Part shown: positions 1 to 6,733 of the stretch, piece by piece | Layout of the letters: each line of letters begins with the position of its first letter | How positions within the stretch are numbered: the stretch's first letter is position 1 | Origin: an uncultured Eggerthellaceae bacterium | GTDB lineage: Bacteria > Actinomycetota > Coriobacteriia > Coriobacteriales > Eggerthellaceae | DNA: 29,879 bases | Assembly: GCA_910580205.1 (NCBI GenBank) | Contig: CAJTVP010000022.1 | Location: forward strand, 1-29,879 | Direction: 5' to 3' | Notes under the pieces: generated by a model | Told to the model about the DNA's origin: nothing | Database searches by the model: none | The model's input: only the letters and a program-made list of their open reading frames with translations | Made by a program: the position numbers and the translations under genes

Positions 1-22
1 GGTGGTTTTTACCACAATTTTT
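1..22. terminator. Partial hairpin terminator at the window edge
   Basis: Starts with GGT, a GGTTTTT loop, then ACCACAATTTTT. It matches the right half of the complete 12-bp AT-rich hairpin at 24813-24843. The left arm is cut off by the window edge. If the element is intact, the preceding bases should read AAAAATTGT. Confidence 0.5.
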
Positions 23-190
23 CTTGCCTCCGCGAATCGGCGCGACACCCCCGCCACCCCGGTTCGACGTGTGGCTTCTCTGTCTTTGCCTGTTCGCATC
101 TCTCTCATCTTTCTTATATATGTGGGACTTTGCGCCACGATTATGTGCGCCGGTTGATTCTTTCGTTCTGTATCCGCCTGTGCAGGCGGA
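1..190. repeat. Intergenic mosaic repeat, copy A
   Basis: Non-coding stretch cut by the window edge. Positions 1-65 match 24822-24887 nearly base for base (terminator half, then CGCGAATCGGCGCGACACCC). Positions 79-166 match 29626-29697 (CTTTGCCTGT, CATCTC, TATATAT, a short hairpin, then the GTGCGCCGGTTGAT block). A perfect 8-bp inverted repeat TCCGCCTG/CAGGCGGA lies at 173-190. A 99-codon open frame here (130-429) runs into the next gene out of frame and looks accidental. Positions 191-278 contain only the ribosome binding site of the next gene, as far as I can see. Confidence 0.75.
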
Positions 191-278
191 AACTCTTTCG
201 TGACGTATATCTGCTGCGCCGCTTTTGGCCGTGCCATGCGCGCACAATGCGAACGGTACGGATTCGAAGGAGGCGCTC

Positions 279-1676
279 ATGTCTTTGCTCGCAGCGTATA
301 TCGTCCCTCATCCGCCACTGGCGGTGCCGCAGGTGGGTCGTGGCAAAGAAGCGGAGATCCAAGCCACGCTTGACGGGTATCGGGAGGTGGCGGCGCGCAT
401 CGCGGCGTTGGCACCGGAGACCATCGTGATCATCAGCCCGCATACGGCCTTTTTCTCTGATTGGATCTATCTGGCGAATGGGAGCGGGGCCACCGGGGAT
501 CTTGCGCAGTTCGGAGCGTCGGATGTGCGCATCACGCTCACCTATGACGAACAGTTCCGCACGGCTCTTGAGCGAGCTGCGGCTTCTCGCGACATTCCCG
601 CTGGCACCGTAGGCGACGAGCCCCGACCGCTCGACCACGGCATGATGGTGCCGCTTTATTATGTGGACGAGGCGTATCCCGCCGACCGCTATCAGGCGGT
701 GTCCGTGGGTGGGTCAACGCTTCCGCGCGAAACGCTCATGGAGTTCGGACGGTGCATCTCGCTCACGGCGAACGCGCTTGACCGGCGCTGCGTGCTTTTG
801 GTGAGCGGGGACTTGTCCCACAAGCTGAAGGAGGATGGCCCCTACGGGCTGGACCCGGCGGGTCCTGTCTTTGAGGAAGCCTTCGAGCGCGTGGTGGAAG
901 AGGGAGACCCAAGCGGATTCGCACGGCTTGACCCGCAGATGTGCGACGATGCCGCCGAGTGCGGACTGTCCGGATTCATCATGATGGCCGGTGCGCTGGC
1001 CGAAGAGCGGGAACTGAGCGATCGCCCATTCACGTCCCAGCTCATCTCCCACGAAGGGCCGTTCGGCGTGGGTTATGGCGTGGTGGCCTACGAGTTCGAG
1101 GATGGCGGTGCGAAGGAGACGGCTGGCGCTGCCGTGGGGACGGCGAACGCGTCGGGCTCATATAGCGAAGACGCGCTCGTGAACCTGGCCTATCGCACTG
1201 TCCATAGCATCGTGAAGGACGGGGCCACGCCCGAACCACCGGATCTGGGTCCGAGCGAGCCGAAACGTTCGGGCTGCTTCGTGTCCATCCATATGAAAGA
1301 CACCGATGAGTTGCGCGGCTGCATCGGCACCATCGCGCCCACGTGCGACACGCTTGCGGAGGAGATCATCCAAAACGCGGTGTCGGCCGCCCTTCGCGAT
1401 CCGCGATTCCCGCCCATTTCCGCAGAAGAGCTTCCGCGTCTCTCCATCAATGTGGATGTGCTGTTCCCGCCGGAGCCGGCGAAGGTGGCGGAACTGGACC
1501 CGCGGCGGTATGGCGTGATCGTGACGCAGGGATTCAAACGCGGGCTGTTGCTGCCGGACTTAGAGGGCGTGGACACGCCGGAGCAGCAGTTGTCCATCGC
1601 ATGCGCCAAAGCGGGCATTTCGCACTTCGGGCCGGACGTTGAGCTGGAGCGGTTCGAGGTGGTGCGGCATATATGA
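279..1676 (+). CDS. MEMO-like / AMMECR1 fusion protein
   Basis: 465 residues. About residues 1-275 are the MEMO1/LigB-type extradiol-dioxygenase-fold domain, with conserved His-containing motifs PHPP near the start, SPHTAFF, DHGMMVPLYY and SGDLSHK. About residues 295-465 are an AMMECR1 domain with the hallmark LRGCIG segment and DPRFPP. The two are often separate genes; here they form one polypeptide. Together with the radical SAM gene that overlaps its stop it makes the three-part set named AmmeMemoRadiSam. I know of no established biochemical role for the set; MEMO proteins bind metal. The ATG at 279 has a strong site (GAAGGAGG, 266-273), so the upstream in-frame extension to 225 is not used. 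First gene of the probable lar operon. Confidence 0.9.
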   Translation: MSLLAAYIVPHPPLAVPQVGRGKEAEIQATLDGYREVAARIAALAPETIVIISPHTAFFSDWIYLANGSGATGDLAQFGASDVRITLTYDEQFRTALERAAASRDIPAGTVGDEPRPLDHGMMVPLYYVDEAYPADRYQAVSVGGSTLPRETLMEFGRCISLTANALDRRCVLLVSGDLSHKLKEDGPYGLDPAGPVFEEAFERVVEEGDPSGFARLDPQMCDDAAECGLSGFIMMAGALAEERELSDRPFTSQLISHEGPFGVGYGVVAYEFEDGGAKETAGAAVGTANASGSYSEDALVNLAYRTVHSIVKDGATPEPPDLGPSEPKRSGCFVSIHMKDTDELRGCIGTIAPTCDTLAEEIIQNAVSAALRDPRFPPISAEELPRLSINVDVLFPPEPAKVAELDPRRYGVIVTQGFKRGLLLPDLEGVDTPEQQLSIACAKAGISHFGPDVELERFEVVRHI

Positions 1677-2572
1677 GGGCGCAGGGAACGGGGCTGGTTG
1701 CAGAGGCTGAGACACGGGTGTTCGATGGCGGAGCGCGTGTGACCTGCCCTGTATGCCCTCACGCTTGCTCCATTCGCGAAGGCAGCGTGGGGCTTTGCGG
1801 TGCGCGAGGCATCCAAGATGGTCAGGTGGTCAGCCTGAACTTCGGCGAAGCCTCAGCGCTTTCGGTGGACCCCATTGAAAAGAAGCCCCTTGCGCGATTC
1901 CATCCTGGCGCGAGCATCCTCTCCTATGGCAGCTTCGGGTGCAACATGACTTGCGCGTTCTGCCAGAACGCGGACATCTCGCAAGTGCGCGCATGCGGAC
2001 GGCCGCAGACGACGTTCGTGGCACCGGATGAGCTGGTGGGCAAGGCTCGTGAGCTGGAACAGGCGGGGAACATCGGCGTGGCGCTCACCTACAACGAGCC
2101 GCTCATCGCCCCGGAATACTTGCTTGCCGTGGGTCGGTTGCTTCATGAAGCGGAGATGCGGCTGGTCGTGGTGACGAATGGGTATGCAACGCCGGAGGCA
2201 TTCGACGAATGCTGCGCGGTGACGGATGCCATGAACATAGATCTGAAGTGCTTTACCGCCGAAGGGTATGAGCGCCTGGGGGCGCCGGGTGGCCTTGCGT
2301 GCGTCATACGGAACATCGAGGCGGCGCACCAAGCGGGTGTGCATGTTGAGGTGACCACGCTCGTGGTTCCTGGGCTTTCAGACGGAAAAGAGGATTTCAT
2401 CCGCGAGTGCGATTGGCTTGCCAGCATCTCTCCGGAGATCCCGTTGCATCTGACGCGGTTCTTCCCACGGTTCAACGCTCAGGACGAGAAGCCGACGAAT
2501 GTGGACCTGCTCCATCAGTTCAAGGGCATCGCTGAGCATCGGTTGAAGCATGTATATCTCGGGAATGTGTGA
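1673..2572 (+). CDS. AmmeMemoRadiSam system radical SAM enzyme
   Basis: 299 residues, PflA-like radical SAM protein. C90-x3-C94-x2-C97 (CNMTCAFC) should bind the SAM [4Fe-4S] cluster. Four further cysteines near the N terminus (C25, C28, C32, C42; CPVCPHAC...LCG) form a zinc-ribbon-like or extra metal site typical of this family. Its ATG overlaps the stop of the MEMO/AMMECR1 gene (ATGA), so the two are translationally coupled and very likely act together. The substrate is unknown; the family resembles glycyl-radical activases, but no glycyl radical enzyme is encoded nearby. A 125-nt gap with no clear gene separates it from larE. Confidence 0.9.
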   Translation: MRAQGTGLVAEAETRVFDGGARVTCPVCPHACSIREGSVGLCGARGIQDGQVVSLNFGEASALSVDPIEKKPLARFHPGASILSYGSFGCNMTCAFCQNADISQVRACGRPQTTFVAPDELVGKARELEQAGNIGVALTYNEPLIAPEYLLAVGRLLHEAEMRLVVVTNGYATPEAFDECCAVTDAMNIDLKCFTAEGYERLGAPGGLACVIRNIEAAHQAGVHVEVTTLVVPGLSDGKEDFIRECDWLASISPEIPLHLTRFFPRFNAQDEKPTNVDLLHQFKGIAEHRLKHVYLGNV

Positions 2573-2697
2573 TTGAGCTCTAGCGAATCAGCCAGTCGGG
2601 CTTTACGGCTGCGCCGCGGGGCGGAGGCTTCCTCTGTTCTGGGGTGGGGATGCGGTGGCGGATGTATAAAGAGATGCGTACGGGCAAAGAGAATGCT

Positions 2698-3528
2698 ATG
2701 GTTTCACCCATGGCGAATATGGCTGACAAGTTGGAACACCTGGCGAACATCTTGCGTGACCTGCAACGGGTGACCGTGGCCTTCTCAGGTGGCACGGACT
2801 CCACGTTCCTGCTCGCTTTCGCCAGCGAAACCCCTGGCGTGGAAGCCCGTGCCGTGATGGCGTCGTCTCCGCTCATGGCGCAGGCCGACCGCGCCTTTGC
2901 TATGGAGTTTTGCGAAAGCCGCGGAATGCCGCTTCAGGTCCTGGATGTGGACCCGCTCGCTCGCGAAGAGGTGCGCGCAAACAATCCGGAGCGCTGCTAC
3001 CACTGCAAGCGCCTGATCATGGCTGCGGTGCAAGAGGCGGCGCGCGCTCAGAACGCGACCGTCTGCGACGGCAGCAACGCCAGCGACGCGCACGACTATC
3101 GTCCCGGCATGCAGGCCCTTCGCGAACTGGGCATCCGCAGTCCGCTTGCTGAGGCTGGGCTCACCAAACAGGAGATACGGGAAGCGGCCCGTGCGCGTCA
3201 GCTTCCGAATTGGGATACGCCCGCCTCCGCGTGCCTTGTAAGCCGCATCCCGTATGGGACGCCGCTCACAGAAGAGGCGCTTGAGCGCATCGCGACGGCG
3301 GAAGAGGCGCTTCGCCAGGCGGGATTCGTCCAGGTGCGCGTGCGGGACCACGGGAATCTGGCGCGGATAGAGGTGGCGCCGGAGGAAGCAGTGCGGCTTG
3401 TGGAGGAGCCTCTTCGCCGACAGGTGGACGAAGCGCTGACGGCGTTGGGATACACCTATATATGCATGGATCTGCGCGGCTACCGCACAGGCAGCTTGAA
3501 CGAGGAGTTGGAGGGACACCGTGGCTGA
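2698..3528 (+). CDS. larE: LarE, pyridinium biscarboxylate mononucleotide sulfurtransferase
   Basis: 276 residues from the ATG at 2698. LarE is an ATP-pyrophosphatase-family enzyme that adds sulfur to the LarB product during synthesis of the nickel-pincer nucleotide. The PP-loop AFSGGTDST lies near residues 28-36. Cysteines C100 and C103 (RCYHCKR) and C179 (ASACLVSRIPYG) are the pattern I associate with the [4Fe-4S]-type LarE, as in Thermotoga, rather than the single sacrificial-cysteine type. The start is uncertain: in-frame ATG or GTG codons exist at 2644, 2650, 2662, 2674, 2710 and 2719. I chose 2698 from family alignment of the N terminus and a weak AAAGAG upstream. The 3' end overlaps larB by 8 nt. 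Confidence 0.88.
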   Translation: MVSPMANMADKLEHLANILRDLQRVTVAFSGGTDSTFLLAFASETPGVEARAVMASSPLMAQADRAFAMEFCESRGMPLQVLDVDPLAREEVRANNPERCYHCKRLIMAAVQEAARAQNATVCDGSNASDAHDYRPGMQALRELGIRSPLAEAGLTKQEIREAARARQLPNWDTPASACLVSRIPYGTPLTEEALERIATAEEALRQAGFVQVRVRDHGNLARIEVAPEEAVRLVEEPLRRQVDEALTALGYTYICMDLRGYRTGSLNEELEGHRG

Positions 3529-4270
3529 TATCCGGGAGCTTTTGGAAGGGGTGCGCGCGGGCACCGTGTCTGTGCATGAGGCGGAGCACGCTCTCAAGAC
3601 CAAGCCTTACGAGGACTTGGGATTCGCGAACGTCGATCTGCATCGGCAGCTTCGCCAAGGCGTCAGCGAGGTGATCTACGGCGAAGGGAAGACGGCGGAG
3701 CAGATCGCGCAGATCGCGCGGACGCTGGCTGAGAACGGGCAGGTGCACGGGCTGATCACGCGCCTGGATGGGGCGAAGGCGAAGGCGCTCGTGGATTGGG
3801 GCCTGCCCCTGGAATACGATCCCGCCGCCCGCGTGGGCATCCTGGGCGGCAAGCCCGAATCCGTGACGGAAGGATATGTGCTGGTGGCAAGCGCCGGCAC
3901 GAGCGATCTTCCTGTGGCCGAAGAAGCGGCGCTCACCGCGGAGATGCAGGGGTGCACGGTGCGGCGTGCCTACGATGTGGGCGTCGCGGGCCTTCATCGG
4001 CTGCTGGCCCGGATGGATGACATCATGGATGCTTCGGCCATCGTGGCCGTGGCGGGGATGGAAGGCGCGCTCGCCAGCGTGCTGGGCGGCATGGCGGCCT
4101 GTCCCGTCGTCGCCGTGCCCACGAGCGTGGGGTACGGCGCTTCCTTCGACGGCGTGGCCGCGTTGCTCTCTATGTTGAACTCATGCGCTGCGGGCGTGAC
4201 CGTGGTGAACATCGATAACGGCTTCGGTGCGGGCTATGCCGCTGCCAAGATCTGCATCAGGAGGAAATGA
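3521..4270 (+). CDS. larB: LarB, nicotinate-dinucleotide carboxylase/hydrolase
   Basis: 249 residues, full length. LarB carboxylates the pyridinium ring of nicotinic acid adenine dinucleotide and hydrolyses the dinucleotide, the first step of nickel-pincer cofactor synthesis. The C-terminal half is a PurE-like fold with the motifs SAGTSDLPVAEEA and LLSMLNSCAAGVTVVNIDNG; C222 corresponds to the cysteine that bonds the substrate ring in characterised LarB. It starts at GTG 3521, inside the end of larE, behind GGAGGG. Its stop is 1 nt ahead of the larC-like ATG. Confidence 0.93.
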   Translation: MADIRELLEGVRAGTVSVHEAEHALKTKPYEDLGFANVDLHRQLRQGVSEVIYGEGKTAEQIAQIARTLAENGQVHGLITRLDGAKAKALVDWGLPLEYDPAARVGILGGKPESVTEGYVLVASAGTSDLPVAEEAALTAEMQGCTVRRAYDVGVAGLHRLLARMDDIMDASAIVAVAGMEGALASVLGGMAACPVVAVPTSVGYGASFDGVAALLSMLNSCAAGVTVVNIDNGFGAGYAAAKICIRRK

Positions 4271-4271
4271 C

Positions 4272-4877
4272 ATGGCGATGCTGCTCCTTGATTGCACCCA
4301 TGGCGCTACCAAGTCCGGGTTCGCTCAGGCGGCCTGCGCACGGGCGGCTGATGCGAGCGTGAACATCCCGTGCCCGGTGCTGGTTCCTGAGTCTGGGCAC
4401 GACCATGCCCACGACCACGGTGAGCATCACAGCGTGGTGGAGGTGCGGGCGGCCATTGACGCTGCGCCTGTGAGCGTGGAAGCCAAACAACATGCCCACG
4501 GCGTATACGATCTGATCGCGGCGGCGGAAGCCAAGGCGCATGGCGTGGATGTGGCTCACGTTCATTTCCATGAGGTCGGCTCTGCGGAAGCCATCGGTCA
4601 CATCCTGTCTGCGTGTGAGGCCATGACGCATCTTCCGTTCGATACCATTCAAGCCACGCCTGTGTGCACCGGCTTCGGTTTCGTGGAGTGCGCCCATGGC
4701 ACGCTTCCCATCCCAGCTCCTGCCACGGCGAACATCTTGGAGGAGGTGCCCGTCTTCGCGGGAGACGTTGAAGGGGAGCTGACCACGCCCACGGGCGCTG
4801 CCTTGGTCGTGCATTTCGCTGAGGCGTTCACAAGCGAAGCGCCAGATGGAGTTGATGTGCTTCGAGTTGCAGGCTGA
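4272..4877 (+). CDS. Short, divergent LarC-like nickel-insertion protein
   Basis: 201 residues, about half the usual ~400 of LarC, covering only the N-terminal (LarC1) part. Support: its position after larB with AGGAGG at 4259-4264, the start MAMLLLDC, the VHFHEVG motif, and the segment TGFGFVECAHGTLPIPAPAT followed by GELTTPTGAAL, both typical of LarC. Oddities: the usual GISGDM motif reads GATKSG, the aspartates after HFHEVG are missing, and the GYGxGxRD region and the whole CTP-hydrolysing C-terminal half are absent. A His-rich stretch (HDHAHDHGEHH, about residues 43-53) could bind nickel. No continuation of LarC appears in any frame before the next gene, so a recent frameshift does not explain the truncation. 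It may still insert nickel, or only bind or deliver it. Confidence 0.75.
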   Translation: MAMLLLDCTHGATKSGFAQAACARAADASVNIPCPVLVPESGHDHAHDHGEHHSVVEVRAAIDAAPVSVEAKQHAHGVYDLIAAAEAKAHGVDVAHVHFHEVGSAEAIGHILSACEAMTHLPFDTIQATPVCTGFGFVECAHGTLPIPAPATANILEEVPVFAGDVEGELTTPTGAALVVHFAEAFTSEAPDGVDVLRVAG

Positions 4878-4893
4878 CAGCGCGTTCGCGCTG
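4878..4893 (+). terminator. Hairpin directly after the larC stop
   Basis: CAGCGCG-TT-CGCGCTG, a perfect 7-bp inverted repeat beginning one base after the TGA. No U-tract follows, so it may be an mRNA-stabilising or attenuating stem rather than a full terminator. Confidence 0.4.
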
Positions 4894-4940
4894 GTTGGGG
4901 TAGTATGAGCACGAGTTTCTTCGCAGATCAGAGGTGAGCC

Positions 4941-6110
4941 ATGAAGGTTCTTGATACAGATTTCGCTCGTGACTTCATCCGCATGTGCAATGACGGCTGG
5001 TCGTTCGGTTGGCATGAAGCCAACGGTGGCAACGCGTCCTATCGGATGCGGCAGGCTGAGGTGAATGAGGTGAAGTCGGGGTTCCGCATCCGGTCTTGGG
5101 AGCGCATTGATACGGAAGTGCCCACGCTTGCGGGCGAGTGCTTCCTCATCACCGCCTCCGGCAGCCATTTCCGCAACATCGCGCATGACCCGAAGCGCAC
5201 GCTGGGCATCATCGAAGTGGACCGCACGGGAACCGCGTGGCGTCCGTGTTGGGGATTCAAGGACGGCGGCCGTCCCACTTCTGAGCTGGTGGCGCATCTC
5301 ATCAACCACGAAGTGCGCAAGGCAGCCACGAAGGGCGCCAGCCGTGTGATCTACCACGCGCACCCGGCGAACATCGCGGCCATGACCTGCGTGATGCCAG
5401 CTGACCCGGCTGTGTTCACGCGCACCCTTTGGGCGCAGCTCGCGGAATGCGCCATGGTGATCCCGCACGGCGTGGAGCTCATCCCGTGGGAAGTGCCCGG
5501 CAGCCTGGGACTTGCCATTGAGTCGGCGAAGGCCATGGAGCACACCAACGCGGTCATCTGGCCGCATCACGGGCTGTTCGTGTCCGGCGACACGTTGGAC
5601 GAAGCGTTCGGCATCATGCAGACGGTGGACAAGGCGGCGGAGATCTACCTCAAAGCCCGTGCGTGTGGCACCGCCAACACCTCTTCCATTTCAAATGATG
5701 ACCTGAGCGCGTTCTCCCGCGAATACGATCTGGGCCTTTCCCGTCGCAATCTCCATGCCGAACCGCTGCTCGATCTGCCGGTGCGCGTCATTGAACGGGT
5801 GGAGCGCGTGCAGGAAACGGCACCGGCGGAGACATCCAAGCCGCAGGCAGGGGCACCTTCCTCGGAGGTGCTGGCATCTATGCCCTGGACATTCAGTTTC
5901 CCCGCGGCATCCGCTCAGCCTGTGGAGCTGGCAGAGGCTATGCCGGCATCCGCTCAGTCGGCGGATACGGTCGTCGCGCAGCCTGTTCAGCCGATGGAAG
6001 CGGCGCCCATGCAACCGGTGCAATCGGCGCGACCGGCAGTCCAGCCCGCAACACAGCCGACAGCTCAATCCGCAGAGCCCGTGTATCGTTTCGGCATGCG
6101 TTTGCGGTAG
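4941..6110 (+). CDS. RhaD-type class II aldolase with Pro/Gln/Ala tail
   Basis: 389 residues. Residues 1-275 match the zinc-dependent L-rhamnulose-1-phosphate aldolase family: N30-G-G-N (substrate phosphate loop), TASGSHF, the catalytic glutamate E115 in TSELVAHL, the zinc histidines H139/H141 (YHAHP) and H209/H210 (WPHHGLF). These are spaced almost exactly as in E. coli RhaD (117, 141, 143, 212). The family splits sugar phosphates to DHAP and L-lactaldehyde. Residues ~290-380 are a low-complexity tail rich in Ala, Pro, Gln and Ser with repeated QPV/QPM/SAQ units, absent from ordinary RhaD; it ends in VYRFGMRLR. No rhamnose kinase, isomerase or regulator is nearby, so the true substrate is uncertain. 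AGAGGTGAG precedes the ATG. Confidence 0.8.
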   Translation: MKVLDTDFARDFIRMCNDGWSFGWHEANGGNASYRMRQAEVNEVKSGFRIRSWERIDTEVPTLAGECFLITASGSHFRNIAHDPKRTLGIIEVDRTGTAWRPCWGFKDGGRPTSELVAHLINHEVRKAATKGASRVIYHAHPANIAAMTCVMPADPAVFTRTLWAQLAECAMVIPHGVELIPWEVPGSLGLAIESAKAMEHTNAVIWPHHGLFVSGDTLDEAFGIMQTVDKAAEIYLKARACGTANTSSISNDDLSAFSREYDLGLSRRNLHAEPLLDLPVRVIERVERVQETAPAETSKPQAGAPSSEVLASMPWTFSFPAASAQPVELAEAMPASAQSADTVVAQPVQPMEAAPMQPVQSARPAVQPATQPTAQSAEPVYRFGMRLR

Positions 6111-6144
6111 CGCCCTTCGCTGGTTTCCAAGACGCACCGCCCTC

Positions 6145-6630
6145 ATGGCCAAGAAGCAAGCCAAGACGAACGCCATCCGCCAAGCGGAAGCCGCTGGGGT
6201 GCCGTTCTCGTATCGTACGTTCTCCACTGAAGAGGACGAAGCGCCTAGCGGGGTGGATGTGGCTCGCATGTTGGGTGAAGACCCTGATCGCGTGTTCAAG
6301 ACGCTGGTCACGAGCGCGCGTTCCGGCGAGCATTATGTGTTCATGATCCCTGTGGCGGCGGAGCTGGATCTGAAGAAGGCAGCGGCATGCGTAGGGGAGA
6401 AAGCGATCAGCATGCTGCCTTCGAAGGAGCTGCTGTCGTTGACCGGCTACGTTCATGGCGGCTGTTCGCCCATTGGGATGAAGCACGGGTTCTGCACGGT
6501 GCTGGATGAGACTGCCCAACTCTACGATGCCATCCTCTTTTCAGGGGGCCGCATCGGGTGTCAAATGGAGATGGCACCGGATTCGCTCGTGGCGCTCATA
6601 GGCGCCTCTTACGCCGACCTGACTGTTTGA
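6145..6630 (+). CDS. ybaK: YbaK/EbsC-family Cys-tRNA(Pro) deacylase
   Basis: 161 residues, the normal size. This family hydrolyses mischarged Cys-tRNA(Pro) in trans, in the cytoplasm. Recognised by KTNAIR near the start, GEDPDRVFKTLV (the lysine in VFKTL is the conserved functional residue), YVFMIPVAAELDLKKAA, and YVHGGCSPIGMKH near residue 110. The in-frame upstream extension to 5755 overlaps the aldolase tail and is not real; ATG 6145 gives the normal family N terminus, though no strong ribosome binding site is visible. It lies 34 nt after the aldolase and is probably co-transcribed. Confidence 0.9.
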   Translation: MAKKQAKTNAIRQAEAAGVPFSYRTFSTEEDEAPSGVDVARMLGEDPDRVFKTLVTSARSGEHYVFMIPVAAELDLKKAAACVGEKAISMLPSKELLSLTGYVHGGCSPIGMKHGFCTVLDETAQLYDAILFSGGRIGCQMEMAPDSLVALIGASYADLTV

Positions 6631-6733
6631 CCTGCGCTTTCACATCTTTCTGTGGCACAATCCCGTCCACATCTGTTTCTCCATGCATCATCATGCAGCA
6701 TGTTCGAATCGGCTTGAGAAAGGGAGCAGAACC

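Noticed and set aside
4257..5570. 437-codon minus-strand frame opposite larC and the aldolase
   Set aside because: Antisense to two well-supported genes; no ribosome binding site or recognisable domain.
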